64,000 nucleotides of DNA from Lysinibacillus sp. G4S2 (GTDB lineage: Bacteria; Bacillota; Bacilli; Bacillales_A; Planococcaceae), in assembly GCF_030348505.1 (NCBI RefSeq), contig NZ_JAUCFJ010000002.1, positions 3,910,001 to 3,974,000 on the forward strand, read 5' to 3'. The position numbers were made by a program, and so were the translations under genes. Shown piece after piece: positions 45,210-54,167 of the stretch. The first letter of the stretch is position 1, and each line of letters starts with the position of its first letter. The notes beneath the pieces were generated by a model that saw only the letters and a list, made by a program, of their open reading frames with translations, had not been told where the DNA came from and did not search any database.

Positions 45210-46340
45210 CTAGTATTTGATTTTGAGAGTATCCCCATCGACATAAACTCCCTCGGAACGGGAAATCGGTAGCTTTTGTTCTGCTGAGAAGCCGATCGTT
45301 TCTCCATCCCTTAAAGTGACGTTCTCTTCTACAATATATCCGGAAATCGTAATTAAAAAATCACGTAGTTCAGCAGGAGATGCTTCACTGTCAAGAATTT
45401 CAATTTCATCCTTACCAAAGGCTTTTAGCCCATAAGTATATCCATTTAACCCGGTTTCCGTTCCGACCAGTCCGAAATAAACCAGATTCAGTAAAGGAAA
45501 CATGTCGTCATCATTTTTCATGACTTCAGCCATATCTAGATAAAGTCCAGGTTGAAATACGGTGCAGCCTGTATAGATCCCTATTGCATTAGGAAGCTTC
45601 AGACAACTTGCCGCCAGCTTAGTGTATAGCTTGCCACTATCTAACGGAGAGCCGGAGCGAGTAAATGCAGCCAGGATGATTTGAGCTACATGCGTTTGAG
45701 TAACTTCCACGGCTTCCTTCCACATGTAATTTCCCTGTGCATAATACTCAGCCTCACCATCTGGTACGGGAGCTTCGACAAAACTAACTGCTAACACGCA
45801 GTCGTCCACTTCAAAGACCAGAGCTCCTTCCTTTGTTTCTTCGGCGTTTTCCTCATCCTCTGTCAACGAGCAGGAGATGTTCCAATCATTCAAAAGGTTG
45901 GCCTTTATCTGATCAATATCACATTCTGCAGAGTTAAGAAGAACAAACCCGTTGAATAAACCAGAACCATTGTCTTGCGTTTCAGTCTCGTCCTCCATGG
46001 ATTGGTCAGCTTCATATGCTGCAGCCTGCTGCATCCAATATTCTCGGATCATTTCTACCATCTTTACAGCTTCTTGCTCTGCAGTGGCAGGGTCATAAGG
46101 TTGCATCTCGCTGAATACATGGCCGCAATGCTCAGTGTCAGACGGATCCTCATAGCCTCCACATACGCCAAGGAGCCATTTTCCGAGCATAGTTTTTTTA
46201 TATTTGAATATATAGTAGTGCATATCATATAAATCAAATTCTGCTGCAATTTCTATTTTCTTGGGTTCTTGCCCAAGTTCGTGTTCATCTGCTAGCCAGT
46301 CGATCATGGATTGCATTGCTGCTTGTTGTTGAGCTGTCAT
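45210..46340 (-). CDS. DUF4261 domain protein
   Basis: A 376-residue acidic cytoplasmic protein. I recognise the DUF4261 domain (conserved FVLLNSAECDIDQI, LYTKLAASCLKLPNAIGIYT, and GLNGYTYGLKAFGKDEIEIL), preceded by a ~130-residue N-terminal region containing LYDMHYYIFKYKKTMLGKWL. Function unknown. The ATG at 46340 has GGGGAG before it. Its DNA is visibly richer in G and C than the genes on either side, so it may have been acquired. Homologues occur in polymorphic-toxin and immunity-like contexts, which I cannot confirm here. Confidence 0.75.
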   Translation of the reverse strand: MTAQQQAAMQSMIDWLADEHELGQEPKKIEIAAEFDLYDMHYYIFKYKKTMLGKWLLGVCGGYEDPSDTEHCGHVFSEMQPYDPATAEQEAVKMVEMIREYWMQQAAAYEADQSMEDETETQDNGSGLFNGFVLLNSAECDIDQIKANLLNDWNISCSLTEDEENAEETKEGALVFEVDDCVLAVSFVEAPVPDGEAEYYAQGNYMWKEAVEVTQTHVAQIILAAFTRSGSPLDSGKLYTKLAASCLKLPNAIGIYTGCTVFQPGLYLDMAEVMKNDDDMFPLLNLVYFGLVGTETGLNGYTYGLKAFGKDEIEILDSEASPAELRDFLITISGYIVEENVTLRDGETIGFSAEQKLPISRSEGVYVDGDTLKIKY

Positions 46341-46581
46341 CAATTTCTCCCCTTCACAAATGTATGATTCTACCATTATTATACCAGCTTTTATGGAAAG
46401 AAATAGTGAAGCAAGAATTATTCCTCTTATGGTAGATTACTCCTATTTCTATTATAGGAAGTCGTTCATCAAGTATTGAGTGCTGGGATGAGTAATATAA
46501 TTTCAACTTTTTAGTCATAAAAAAATCCTCCATTCAATTGAATTGGAAGATAATTTCGATACTATTTTCAGGGAAATAAAG

Positions 46582-46617
46582 AGGGATTCTACTCAGTAAC
46601 CGAATCCCTAATTTTTC
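46582..46617 (-). terminator. Hairpin after yfmQ
   Basis: AGGGATTC and GAATCCCT pair around 12 bases; on the minus strand they are followed by CTTTATT. It is 36 bases past the yfmQ-like stop codon. A T-run also exists on the plus strand. Confidence 0.6.
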
Positions 46618-46652
46618 GAAAATCCCTTTTTTCAATGGTTTGCATTTGTAGT

Positions 46653-47078
46653 TTAAACGGTGAAATTTTGTAAATGTTCAGAACTAATACTATATGAAAC
46701 AACCTTCTCCTTGTACTTCTTGACTACATCAACGTGATTGTCGTAACTAAAAACAAAGAAATTAACATCTTTTTTGCCTCTTTTTACGTTCATGATAAAT
46801 GGAGTAACATTAGTCTCTGGCTGTAAAAATAATTTTTCATTACCAGGAAATATATAATGTTTTTTCAAAAATGAACCTTTATTAAAGTAGTCTGTAAATC
46901 TATTTTTTTCTTCCTCATCTAAATTCTTCCCATTAAATGTTACCGTAACATCTTTTGAATCAAGTTTTTTATGAAGTTCAAATTTACTTACCCCCCATCC
47001 CACAGCTATACTGGGAGGGCTCATTAACAATTTAATAATAGATCCAATCACTAGCGTAATAATCAAACCTGATGTCAT
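46653..47078 (-). CDS. YfmQ family protein
   Basis: A 141-residue protein resembling B. subtilis YfmQ: an N-terminal membrane helix (residues 3-20), then SPPSIAVGWGVSKFELHKKL and a short mixed alpha/beta domain. The function of YfmQ is unknown. Between its start and the MocR gene there is a pair of CCATCC direct repeats with the same spacing as the pair upstream of mocR, suggesting that the MocR protein controls this gene. Confidence 0.75.
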   Translation of the reverse strand: MTSGLIITLVIGSIIKLLMSPPSIAVGWGVSKFELHKKLDSKDVTVTFNGKNLDEEEKNRFTDYFNKGSFLKKHYIFPGNEKLFLQPETNVTPFIMNVKRGKKDVNFFVFSYDNHVDVVKKYKEKVVSYSISSEHLQNFTV

Positions 47079-47234
47079 ACCATACCAACTCTTTCAAAAA
47101 TATTATCGTTTTAATAGCAATTACTATATTATTACCTTCATTGGACATTGTTTCATAAAAAATAATTAGTAATTAGGCTATATCGATGTTTTATCATCCA
47201 CCTCTCCATGATAAGGGATTTATATTTTTTATAA

Positions 47235-47264
47235 CCATCCACTTCGATGCTTTTTTGACCATCC
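47235..47264. promoter_or_regulatory. MocR-type direct repeat upstream of yfmQ
   Basis: ACCATCCACTTC and a second CCATCC at 47259 are 24 bases apart, exactly as in the pair at 48804. It is 155-185 bases before the yfmQ-like start. Confidence 0.5.
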
Positions 47265-47270
47265 AATTGT

Positions 47271-48701
47271 CTATAAACTATTAAGAGCTTCTGCAAACCT
47301 TTTGATTCCTTCATCGATTGAATCTTCATCTTCCTTTGCGAAAGTAAAACGAACAAAACCATCTTTGGATCCCAGTGTAGAACCAGGCACATAAATGACG
47401 CCTCTTTTAATGGATTCTTCAAGCAATTGGGTTTCATTATAATTTTTAAGTATTTTACACCATAGATGAATACCACCTTGAGGAATAGAATATTCCACCA
47501 GGTTTTTCAAATAAGTATCAAGGCTTTTTACAATTTTATCTCTCCTTTTTTCTAATTCCTTCATTAAATTTTTTATATGAATATGAAAATTTTCTGATTC
47601 TAAAAAATCATTCGCTACCCATTGTGTATAGCTAGAATGACCGAAGTCGATTTGTTGTTTCGCATCGGATAATCTTTCAATCACTGATGTTGGGCCAATA
47701 ATCCACCCTATTCTTAATCCTGAGGCAACAATTTTGGACAAAGAACTAATGTATAATACATTGCCATTCCTATCCATTGATTTAAGAGTAGAGATTTTTT
47801 CTCCTGAAAAAGCTGTTAAACTATATGGATCATCTTCTACTACTGGAATTCCAAGCTTTGAGGATATGTCTAAAATCGCTTCTTTTTTCTTTTTATTCAA
47901 TAAAGAGCCCGTTGGATTTTGAAAACATGGATTTAAAAAAACCATTTTAATTCGATGCTTTTTATATAATAACTGCAAATCTTCTGGGTTCATTCCATCC
48001 TTATCGACAGGTAGATAATGTATTTTTATACCTACCGATTTGAAAATTGGAAGATTATAATTGTAGGAAGGATCTTCTATCGCTATTGCATCTCCAGGCT
48101 TTAATAAACATTGAACAATTAAATGTAATGCTTGCTGCGCTCCTGATGTTATCAGTATTGAAGAAGGATTAGTTTCGATTCCCCGACTTTTTTTTACGTG
48201 TTTTGCAATGGTAGTTCTAAGGATTTCATTCCCCTGTGGATGATCGTATCCTAAGCTTCCAATAAAAGAACGTGTTGACGTTATCTCGCTTAAAAATCTT
48301 TTTGGGAAAAGTTCTTCTGACAATTCACCAGAAGCTAAATTTATTAATTTATGTTCAACAGCTTCTTTTCTTATTTTTTGCGTGACAGGTTGACTAGGTA
48401 AAAAAGAACCCGCCTCAATATACCTATTCCAGCTAGGAATCCGCTTTTTTGTTATCCCCCATATATCTTTACTAATGGTAGTACCACTTCCTCTATTCCT
48501 TTCAATTAGCCCCATCGATTCTAATTCGTCATATGCATGAACGACAGTACTTCTATTTAAATTTAGAGTACTCGCTAAATATCTCTCTGATGGCAATGGT
48601 TTATCAGGTGGAAAAGTACCATCTGCAATTCCCTTTTCAATATATTCCGCGAGTTGTTTATAGATAGCTTTTTTCGCTTTTCTATCCGGTTTCCAATCCA
48701 A
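47271..48701 (-). CDS. MocR-type GntR/aminotransferase transcriptional regulator
   Basis: A 476-residue fusion. Residues 10-75 are a GntR winged helix (AIYKQLAEYIEKGIADGTFP, LNRSTVVHAYDELESMGLIE). The rest is a fold-type I aminotransferase-like domain with the PLP lysine in YISSLSKIVASGLRIGWI and the conserved NPCFQNPTGS. Proteins such as GabR and PdxR sense PLP or its amino acid adducts. The start is TTG, with GAGGTGAG upstream. Neither a gab nor a pdx gene is adjacent. Confidence 0.88.
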   Translation of the reverse strand: MDWKPDRKAKKAIYKQLAEYIEKGIADGTFPPDKPLPSERYLASTLNLNRSTVVHAYDELESMGLIERNRGSGTTISKDIWGITKKRIPSWNRYIEAGSFLPSQPVTQKIRKEAVEHKLINLASGELSEELFPKRFLSEITSTRSFIGSLGYDHPQGNEILRTTIAKHVKKSRGIETNPSSILITSGAQQALHLIVQCLLKPGDAIAIEDPSYNYNLPIFKSVGIKIHYLPVDKDGMNPEDLQLLYKKHRIKMVFLNPCFQNPTGSLLNKKKKEAILDISSKLGIPVVEDDPYSLTAFSGEKISTLKSMDRNGNVLYISSLSKIVASGLRIGWIIGPTSVIERLSDAKQQIDFGHSSYTQWVANDFLESENFHIHIKNLMKELEKRRDKIVKSLDTYLKNLVEYSIPQGGIHLWCKILKNYNETQLLEESIKRGVIYVPGSTLGSKDGFVRFTFAKEDEDSIDEGIKRFAEALNSL

Positions 48702-48803
48702 CTATACTCACCTCATTATGTCCTTCAAACTTGCGCTTTCTTCTTTTAGCAGTGTTATTCCTGATAAAAGATTATATCTTAATATTATTTCAATTGTAAT
48801 CAA

Positions 48804-48833
48804 CCATCCACTTCCTTGTTATTTTAGCCATCC
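48804..48833. promoter_or_regulatory. MocR-type direct repeat upstream of mocR gene
   Basis: CCATCC at 48804 and 48828, 24 bases apart, in AACCATCCACTTCC and AGCCATCCG. They lie about 105-135 bases upstream of the MocR start codon. Direct repeats spaced by about two helical turns are typical MocR-family sites. Confidence 0.5.
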
Positions 48834-48848
48834 GATTAAAAAAATCAA

Positions 48849-48894
48849 AGCTGGTGGAATTTTACCCGTCGTAAAATTTCACCAGCTTTTTAGA
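48849..48894 (-). terminator. Terminator downstream of the DUF1445 gene
   Basis: AAGCTGGTGGAATTTTAC and GTAAAATTTCACCAGCTT form a long stem with one mismatch and a short loop, flanked by T-runs on both strands. It lies 76 bases after the stop codon. Confidence 0.85.
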
Positions 48895-48969
48895 TTTCAG
48901 AAATTGGTGTTGTCCCAACTTCTTGACGCTTACTTATGAAGAAAATAAATAGATGTCTTCGATTATACC

Positions 48970-49764
48970 TTAAAGTATGCTCAAGCTTGTTTCCTTTATA
49001 TCAGTAATTAACATATGACCTGGTGCATGGGTAATGATAATAGAAGGTTTACTTTCCATTGCCACTGCCTGAGGGGTTACGCCACAAGCCCAAAATACTG
49101 GTATTTCCCCTGGCTTAATGGACACGGCATCACCGAAATCTGGCTTTGAAATATCTGTAATCCCTATTTGTTCTGGACTACCCATATGAATTGGAGCACC
49201 GTGTACATTTGGAAAACGCGAAGTAATTTGGATTGCACGAATCGCATCCTCTGGTGTCATAGGGCGCATACTGACAACAGTTGGTCCTTTAAACACCCCT
49301 GCTTTTTCACAGGCGATATTTGTTTTATACATTGGCACATTACAGTTTTCTTGAATATGTCTTATTGGAATACCTGCTTCAAGAAGAGGTGTTTCAAATG
49401 TAAAGCTACACCCGATTAAAAAACCTACCATATCCTCTTCCCAATAATCTGTAATATCTAACACTTCTTCAGTTAAAATACCATCCCGATAAATACGATA
49501 TTTCGGAATGTCCTTGCGAATATCTGCATTTTTAGCAATTTTTGAAGGAATAAATGATCCAGGTTCTGTCACGTCTAATAATGGGCATGGCTTTGGATTT
49601 CGCTGACAAAATAGTAGAAAGTCAAAAGCATGCTCCTTCTTCAAAATCACTAAATTTGCTTGTGTAAACCCAATCGACATGCCAGAAGTAGGTCCAGAGA
49701 TTTCTTGATTGCGAATAAGTTTACGGATTCCATTCGGCTCTAAAGCACTATATGTTGTCATCAT
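48970..49764 (-). CDS. DUF1445 putative hydro-lyase (YcsI-like)
   Basis: A 264-residue protein of the DUF1445/YcsI family, annotated as putative hydro-lyases and related to D-glutamate cyclase. Conserved stretches are [64 protein letters not shown] and FWACGVTPQ. In B. subtilis ycsI is in the same operon as the pxp genes, so it probably works in the 5-oxoproline/glutamate area. I start it at ATG 49764, 7 bases after AGGAG. Family-2 copy D and a terminator separate it from the NRAMP gene. Confidence 0.87.
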   Translation of the reverse strand: MMTTYSALEPNGIRKLIRNQEISGPTSGMSIGFTQANLVILKKEHAFDFLLFCQRNPKPCPLLDVTEPGSFIPSKIAKNADIRKDIPKYRIYRDGILTEEVLDITDYWEEDMVGFLIGCSFTFETPLLEAGIPIRHIQENCNVPMYKTNIACEKAGVFKGPTVVSMRPMTPEDAIRAIQITSRFPNVHGAPIHMGSPEQIGITDISKPDFGDAVSIKPGEIPVFWACGVTPQAVAMESKPSIIITHAPGHMLITDIKETSLSIL

Positions 49765-49779
49765 CCATTCACTCCTTAT

Positions 49780-49974
49780 CAATTATGCCTTGGCGTAATT
49801 GCGTCCGGATTTTGAATTGTGCCAGCACAATTCATTCCTCTGAAAATCCGTGACATCCGCCGGAGGCTTTTATCTTTATTCAGTAGGTGTTTGGACATCC
49901 ACTGAAAAGGTACAAAAATCGCATTCATCTCACCACCTATAGAGGTGGGAGTTTTCTGCTGAATAAAGATAAAA
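49780..49974. repeat. Family-2 structured element, copy D (DUF1445 gene leader)
   Basis: It shows the terminal CAATTATGCC/GGCGTAATTG hairpin (one mismatch), nested GGATTTT/AAAATCC and GAATTGTG/CACAATTC hairpins, the core TGACATCCGCCGGAGGC, a CCACCT/AGGTGG hairpin (49933-49948) and a perfect 16-bp closing helix TTTTATCTTTATTCAG (49868-49883) with CTGAATAAAGATAAAA (49959-49974). The terminal hairpin lies 15 bases before the DUF1445 start codon, so it abuts the ribosome site. Confidence 0.88.
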
Positions 49975-49975
49975 T

Positions 49976-50007
49976 AACCATCCATGAAAAGATGCTCATG
50001 GATGGTT
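49976..50007 (-). terminator. Terminator after the NRAMP gene
   Basis: AACCATCCATG and CATGGATGGTT form a perfect 11-bp stem; on the minus strand ATTTTATC follows. It separates the NRAMP gene from the DUF1445 gene. Confidence 0.8.
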
Positions 50008-50017
50008 GATTGTTAGA

Positions 50018-51274
50018 TTAACTAAAAATTTTCGGGATTTCTCCAATTAATGTAATAATGCTAAGATACCCCATAAGAACAACTACCATTGCTCCAGTGA
50101 CAGTTAACCAACGTGGATGCTTATATGTACCAACAATTTCTTTTTTGTGTGCAGCAACTAATATAATGCCAAGTGATAATGGTAAAACCAGTGCATTTAA
50201 TGCACCTACCAAAATTAACACATTAACAGGCTTTCCAACCAAGGCAAAAGTTGCTGTTGAAATGACGATAAACGCTATAATCACCCAATTATGATATTTC
50301 TCAATGTTAGGGTGGAATGAACGAATAAATGAAACGGATGTATAAGCTGCACCTACAACAGAAGTAATCGCTGCAGCCCACATAATCATACCAAACATGC
50401 GATAACCAATATTACCCGCAGCTAGTTGGAAAACAGATGCAGGTGGATTGGCAGGATCAATGACTAAACCTTTTGAAACAACACCAAGAACCGCTAAAAA
50501 TAAAGCAACACGCATTACGCCAGTAATCAAAATCCCTGTCACAGAGCTTTTTGTTACTTCTGGCAAGGATTCTTGTCCTTTGATGCCAGCGTCCAAAAGG
50601 CGGTGACCACCAGCAAAAGTAATGTAACCCCCAACTGATCCACCAACCAAAGTTACAATCGCAAACCAGCTAATTTCTTTAGGCCAAACGGTGTTTACAA
50701 TCGCTTCTCCTACAGGTGGTGAAGTTTTAAAAGCAACGAATAGCATGAGTAAAATCATGACACCGCCAGCAATTTGCGCAACCTTGTCCATTGCCTTTCC
50801 TGCTTCTTTATAGATAAATATAAAAATAGCAAAAAGTGCACTTAAAATGGCACCCATAATTGGATCTATGCCAAGCATTGCATTTAACCCTAATCCAGCT
50901 CCAGCAACGTTACCAATATTAAATGCTAAACCACCTATAACAATCATAATTGCAAGGAGAACACCTAATCCAGGTAATACCTTATTGGCAATTTCTTGCC
51001 CTCGCAAGCCAGAAACAGCAATGATTCGCCAAACGTTTACCTGTGCGACAATATCTAGAATTAATGAAATTAAAATGACAAATCCAAAGCTAGCCGCTAA
51101 TTGCTGGGTAAATACTGTCGTTTGTGTTAAAAAACCTGGTCCGATAGATGAGGTAGCCATTAAAAAGGCTGCTCCTATTAACACACTTTTACTTGCTGTT
51201 TTCTTAACAAATTTACCTTTTTTCTCTTGCTCGATTCCTACTTCACTAACTTCCGTTTTTTTTGCTACCACCAT
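50018..51274 (-). CDS. NRAMP-like divalent metal/solute transporter (YcsG-like)
   Basis: A 418-residue membrane protein with about 11 helices, of the NRAMP fold (YcsG type). The first helix contains ATSSIGPGFLTQT, the equivalent of the family's DPGN region, without its Asp and Asn metal ligands. Its conserved partner genes (pxpA, ycsI) suggest it may carry an organic substrate such as 5-oxoproline instead of a metal; this is an inference. I start it at ATG 51274, where AAGGAGGGG is well placed, 4 bases after the pxpA stop, so they are coupled. Confidence 0.87.
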   Translation of the reverse strand: MVVAKKTEVSEVGIEQEKKGKFVKKTASKSVLIGAAFLMATSSIGPGFLTQTTVFTQQLAASFGFVILISLILDIVAQVNVWRIIAVSGLRGQEIANKVLPGLGVLLAIMIVIGGLAFNIGNVAGAGLGLNAMLGIDPIMGAILSALFAIFIFIYKEAGKAMDKVAQIAGGVMILLMLFVAFKTSPPVGEAIVNTVWPKEISWFAIVTLVGGSVGGYITFAGGHRLLDAGIKGQESLPEVTKSSVTGILITGVMRVALFLAVLGVVSKGLVIDPANPPASVFQLAAGNIGYRMFGMIMWAAAITSVVGAAYTSVSFIRSFHPNIEKYHNWVIIAFIVISTATFALVGKPVNVLILVGALNALVLPLSLGIILVAAHKKEIVGTYKHPRWLTVTGAMVVVLMGYLSIITLIGEIPKIFS

Positions 51275-51278
51275 TGGA

Positions 51279-52043
51279 TTACCCCTCCTTGATTGCACGT
51301 ACTGATATTTGATGTTCTGCTAATCTTGAATGAATATATTTTGCAAATTCTACAGCATGTTCCCCGTCCCCATGAATACAAATAGTATTTGCCTGTAATG
51401 GGATTTCGATTTGCTGTTGTGACAGCACAATTCCCTCTTTCACCATTCTCACAACTTGATTCACAGCTTGTTCCTTATCAGTAATCAATGCATCAGGTTG
51501 TTTACGAGATGTTAAAGAACCATCCTTCTGATAGGTACGATCTGCAAACACTTCATGGGCTGTTTGAAGCCCTACTTTTTCTCCAGCTTTTGTTAATTCA
51601 CTACCTGAGAGACCGAATAACACAAGTGTAGGTGAAATATCATAAATGGCTTGTGCGATTGCCTCAGCAATCGCTGGATTTTTAGCAGCCATATTATAAA
51701 GTGCGCCATGTGGCTTTACATGTTGCATGGTTTCATTGGAAGCCGTTAGAAAACCTTGCAATGCTCCAACTTGATAAATGACCATATCATAGGCTTCCTG
51801 TGGTGTGATGTTCATCTCACGTCGTCCAAAGCCATTTAAATCCGGTAATCCTGGATGTGCCCCGATTTTCACACCATTAGCAATGGCTAGCTTAACTGTC
51901 TCTCGCATGACTGTTGGATCTCCAGCATGGAATCCACAAGCAATATTAGCAGAGGTTACATATTTTAAGATTTCTTCTTGCTCTCCAAGTCGATAACGAC
52001 CAAAACTTTCCCCTAAATCACAGTTTAAATCAACTCGAAACAT
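51279..52043 (-). CDS. pxpA: 5-oxoprolinase subunit A
   Basis: A 254-residue LamB/YcsF-type protein with the signature [17 protein letters not shown] at the start, then [15 protein letters not shown]-like (here [14 protein letters not shown]) and [13 protein letters not shown]. PxpA with PxpB and PxpC hydrolyses 5-oxoproline (pyroglutamate) with ATP to glutamate. I use ATG 52043 because GGGGGAAG precedes it and the conserved N-terminus begins there; the frame also continues to 52100. It is divergent from pxpBC, in contrast to the single operon of B. subtilis. Confidence 0.93.
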   Translation of the reverse strand: MFRVDLNCDLGESFGRYRLGEQEEILKYVTSANIACGFHAGDPTVMRETVKLAIANGVKIGAHPGLPDLNGFGRREMNITPQEAYDMVIYQVGALQGFLTASNETMQHVKPHGALYNMAAKNPAIAEAIAQAIYDISPTLVLFGLSGSELTKAGEKVGLQTAHEVFADRTYQKDGSLTSRKQPDALITDKEQAVNQVVRMVKEGIVLSQQQIEIPLQANTICIHGDGEHAVEFAKYIHSRLAEHQISVRAIKEG

Positions 52044-52104
52044 CTTCTTCCCCCATTTTCTTCCCACTAAAGTAGTTAAACTGAATACGTTTACAAACAT
52101 TTTG

Positions 52105-52305
52105 TACCGATATTCGGAACTTAAGTTTTGAAATTTAAAAAAATCTTAACATACTTTATTATTGCTGAAAAGTATAAATTTAAAATTTTGAGAAAGAATA
52201 TTTTTTTTGAAATTTTCATTTAAATTAACCTTGTTTTCGTTTATTGTTTAAATATAATATTAAAAAATCCGTTATTTAAAACTTATATACCGAATTACGA
52301 AACTT
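52105..52305. promoter_or_regulatory. Divergent pxpA/pxpBC control region with paired operator-like motif
   Basis: TACCGATATTCGGAACTT (52105-52122) near pxpA and TACCGAATTACGAAACTT (52288-52305) near pxpB are two versions of one motif. The first contains the palindrome CCGATATTCGG. One lies beside each divergent start, a layout suited to a common regulator. The IclR-type protein encoded at 54166 is the obvious candidate. Confidence 0.55.
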
Positions 52306-52321
52306 CAGGGAGATGGTTTTT

Positions 52322-53062
52322 ATGCTGAATTTAAAAGAGAATGTACAAATAAGACCTTTAAGTGATTCTGCACTAGTCATACATATAGGTGAAGGAATTA
52401 GTGAGGCAATTCACAACAAAGTTAAAAATATATTGAATTTATTAGAGAGCAATCCATTTGAAGGATTCGTCGAGGTTGTGCCTGCCTATAATAATGTGAC
52501 AGTTTATTACAATCCGATTGAAGTATACTTTTCTAATATAGGTAAAGAAGGAGAAATGCCTTACGAAAAGGTGAAAGCAACAATTCTTTCTTTAATGAAT
52601 CAATCTTATATAGTTGAAACAACGAAGGAACGTGTCGTAAAAATCCCTGTAGTATATGGTGGTGAAATGGGGCCAGATTTAGAATTTGTAGCCTCTTATC
52701 ATGGTTTAACACCTAATGAAGTTATTAACATTCACTCTTCTGTAGAATATCTTGTTTACATGATAGGCTTTGCTCCAGGTTTTCCGTTTATGGGAGGAAT
52801 GGACAAACAAATAGCAACACCGCGTAAAGAAACTCCACGGTTATCGATTACTCCGGGATCTGTTGGAATTGCGGGAAATCAAACAGGTATTTACCCATTA
52901 GAAACTCCAGGGGGATGGCAAATCATCGGACGAACACCTTCTCGTTTGTTTCTACCAGAACAATCTCCTCCAACCTTATTACAACCGGGTGATCGAATTC
53001 AGTTTGTACCAATTTCGTTGGAAGAATATAAGAGCGATTGGGAGATGAAAACATGGGCATAA
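52322..53062 (+). CDS. pxpB: 5-oxoprolinase subunit B (KipI-like)
   Basis: A 246-residue protein of the KipI/PxpB family with MIGFAPGFPFMGGMD, RLSITPGSVGIAGNQTGIYP, and TPGGWQIIGRTPSRLF. B. subtilis KipI was first described as an inhibitor of the sporulation kinase KinA and is now known as part of 5-oxoprolinase. The ATG at 52322 has CAGGGAG before it. It overlaps pxpC by 10 bases. Confidence 0.93.
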   Translation: MLNLKENVQIRPLSDSALVIHIGEGISEAIHNKVKNILNLLESNPFEGFVEVVPAYNNVTVYYNPIEVYFSNIGKEGEMPYEKVKATILSLMNQSYIVETTKERVVKIPVVYGGEMGPDLEFVASYHGLTPNEVINIHSSVEYLVYMIGFAPGFPFMGGMDKQIATPRKETPRLSITPGSVGIAGNQTGIYPLETPGGWQIIGRTPSRLFLPEQSPPTLLQPGDRIQFVPISLEEYKSDWEMKTWA

Positions 53063-54054
53063 AGGTATTACAGCCAGGTATACTGGCAACTATTCAAGAC
53101 CTAGGAAGATATGGGCTACAAAAGTTTGGTGTTATCGTCGGAGGAGCAATGGATTCAAATTCCTTACGAATTGCGAATTTACTTGTTGGAAATTTGGAAG
53201 GAGAAGGCGCTCTTGAGGTGACACTTTATGGAACATCCCTTTTATTCGAAACGGATGAACTGATCGCAATTACAGGTGGTAATTTACAACCTACAATAGA
53301 CGGCAAAGAAGCACCCATGTGGCGACCACTTTTAATTCAAAAAGGCTCTGTTTTAAGATTTAATACTGCGATTAGTGGTTGCAGAGCCTACGTATCGTTT
53401 AGTGGGGGAATTCAAGTGCCCGAAGTGATGAGCAGTAAAAGTACCTACATACGTGCTGGAATTGGAGGATTTCAAGGAAGAAAATTGCTGAAGAATGATG
53501 TCTTTGAATTAGATAGACGATCAGAGTTAGGAGAGGATCTTTTTGAACAATTAAAAAAAGAACCAACGTACCTTCCTTGGTCAGCTGATTACACATCCTT
53601 TGTTACATTTAAGAAAACGCAAACAATCCGCTTCATAAGAGGCTCTGAATATGAGCATTTCGATGAGGAGAGTTTAAAAAAATTCCTTTCAACGCCTTAC
53701 ACCATCACAACACACGCAGATCGAATGGGGTATCGATTAGAAGGAGAAGCTATTCAATTAAAAGAGCCATTTGAATTATTATCCGAAGGGGTTACATTTG
53801 GAACGATTCAAGTGCCCTCCAATGGGCAACCTATTGTTTTAATGGCAGATCGTCAAACAACTGGTGGATATCCTAAAATAGCTCAAGTGATTTCTGCCGA
53901 TTTACCATCATTAGCACAAATGCAAGCAAATGGTCGAGTCTTTTTTAAAGAGGTCACTCTTGAAGAAGCTCAATTGGCATTAATCCATCAAGAAAAAAAA
54001 CGAAATGAATTAGCATTTGGGCTCCGTTTAAAAGGTTATAGCAACTTTAAGTAA
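53053..54054 (+). CDS. pxpC: 5-oxoprolinase subunit C (KipA-like)
   Basis: A 333-residue PxpC/KipA (biotin-dependent carboxylase-like) protein: QPGILATIQDLGRYGLQKFG, GGAMDSNSLRIANLLVGN, and VPSNGQPIVLMADRQTTGGY. It forms the catalytic assembly with PxpB. I start it at ATG 53053 because GGGAGATG in the pxpB 3' end is suitably placed. A bidirectional terminator separates it from the IclR gene. Confidence 0.93.
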   Translation: MGIKVLQPGILATIQDLGRYGLQKFGVIVGGAMDSNSLRIANLLVGNLEGEGALEVTLYGTSLLFETDELIAITGGNLQPTIDGKEAPMWRPLLIQKGSVLRFNTAISGCRAYVSFSGGIQVPEVMSSKSTYIRAGIGGFQGRKLLKNDVFELDRRSELGEDLFEQLKKEPTYLPWSADYTSFVTFKKTQTIRFIRGSEYEHFDEESLKKFLSTPYTITTHADRMGYRLEGEAIQLKEPFELLSEGVTFGTIQVPSNGQPIVLMADRQTTGGYPKIAQVISADLPSLAQMQANGRVFFKEVTLEEAQLALIHQEKKRNELAFGLRLKGYSNFK

Positions 54055-54124
54055 TGGCTATTCAATCGCCCAAAATTCGATTATTTAGATAGTGATATTT
54101 CTCAAAAATCAGCAACTTCAGCGC

Positions 54125-54167
54125 AAAATGGGTAATCTCAAGTGACTTTTGAGACTACCCATTTTTT
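54125..54167. terminator. Bidirectional terminator between pxpC and the IclR gene
   Basis: AAAATGGGTA with TCTCA on one side and TGAGA with TACCCATTTTTT on the other form a long hairpin with T-runs in both directions; it overlaps the end of the IclR gene. Confidence 0.85.

Noticed and set aside
47153-47476. 107-residue frame at the end of the MocR gene
   Set aside because: It overlaps the MocR C-terminus in another frame and has no recognisable motif.
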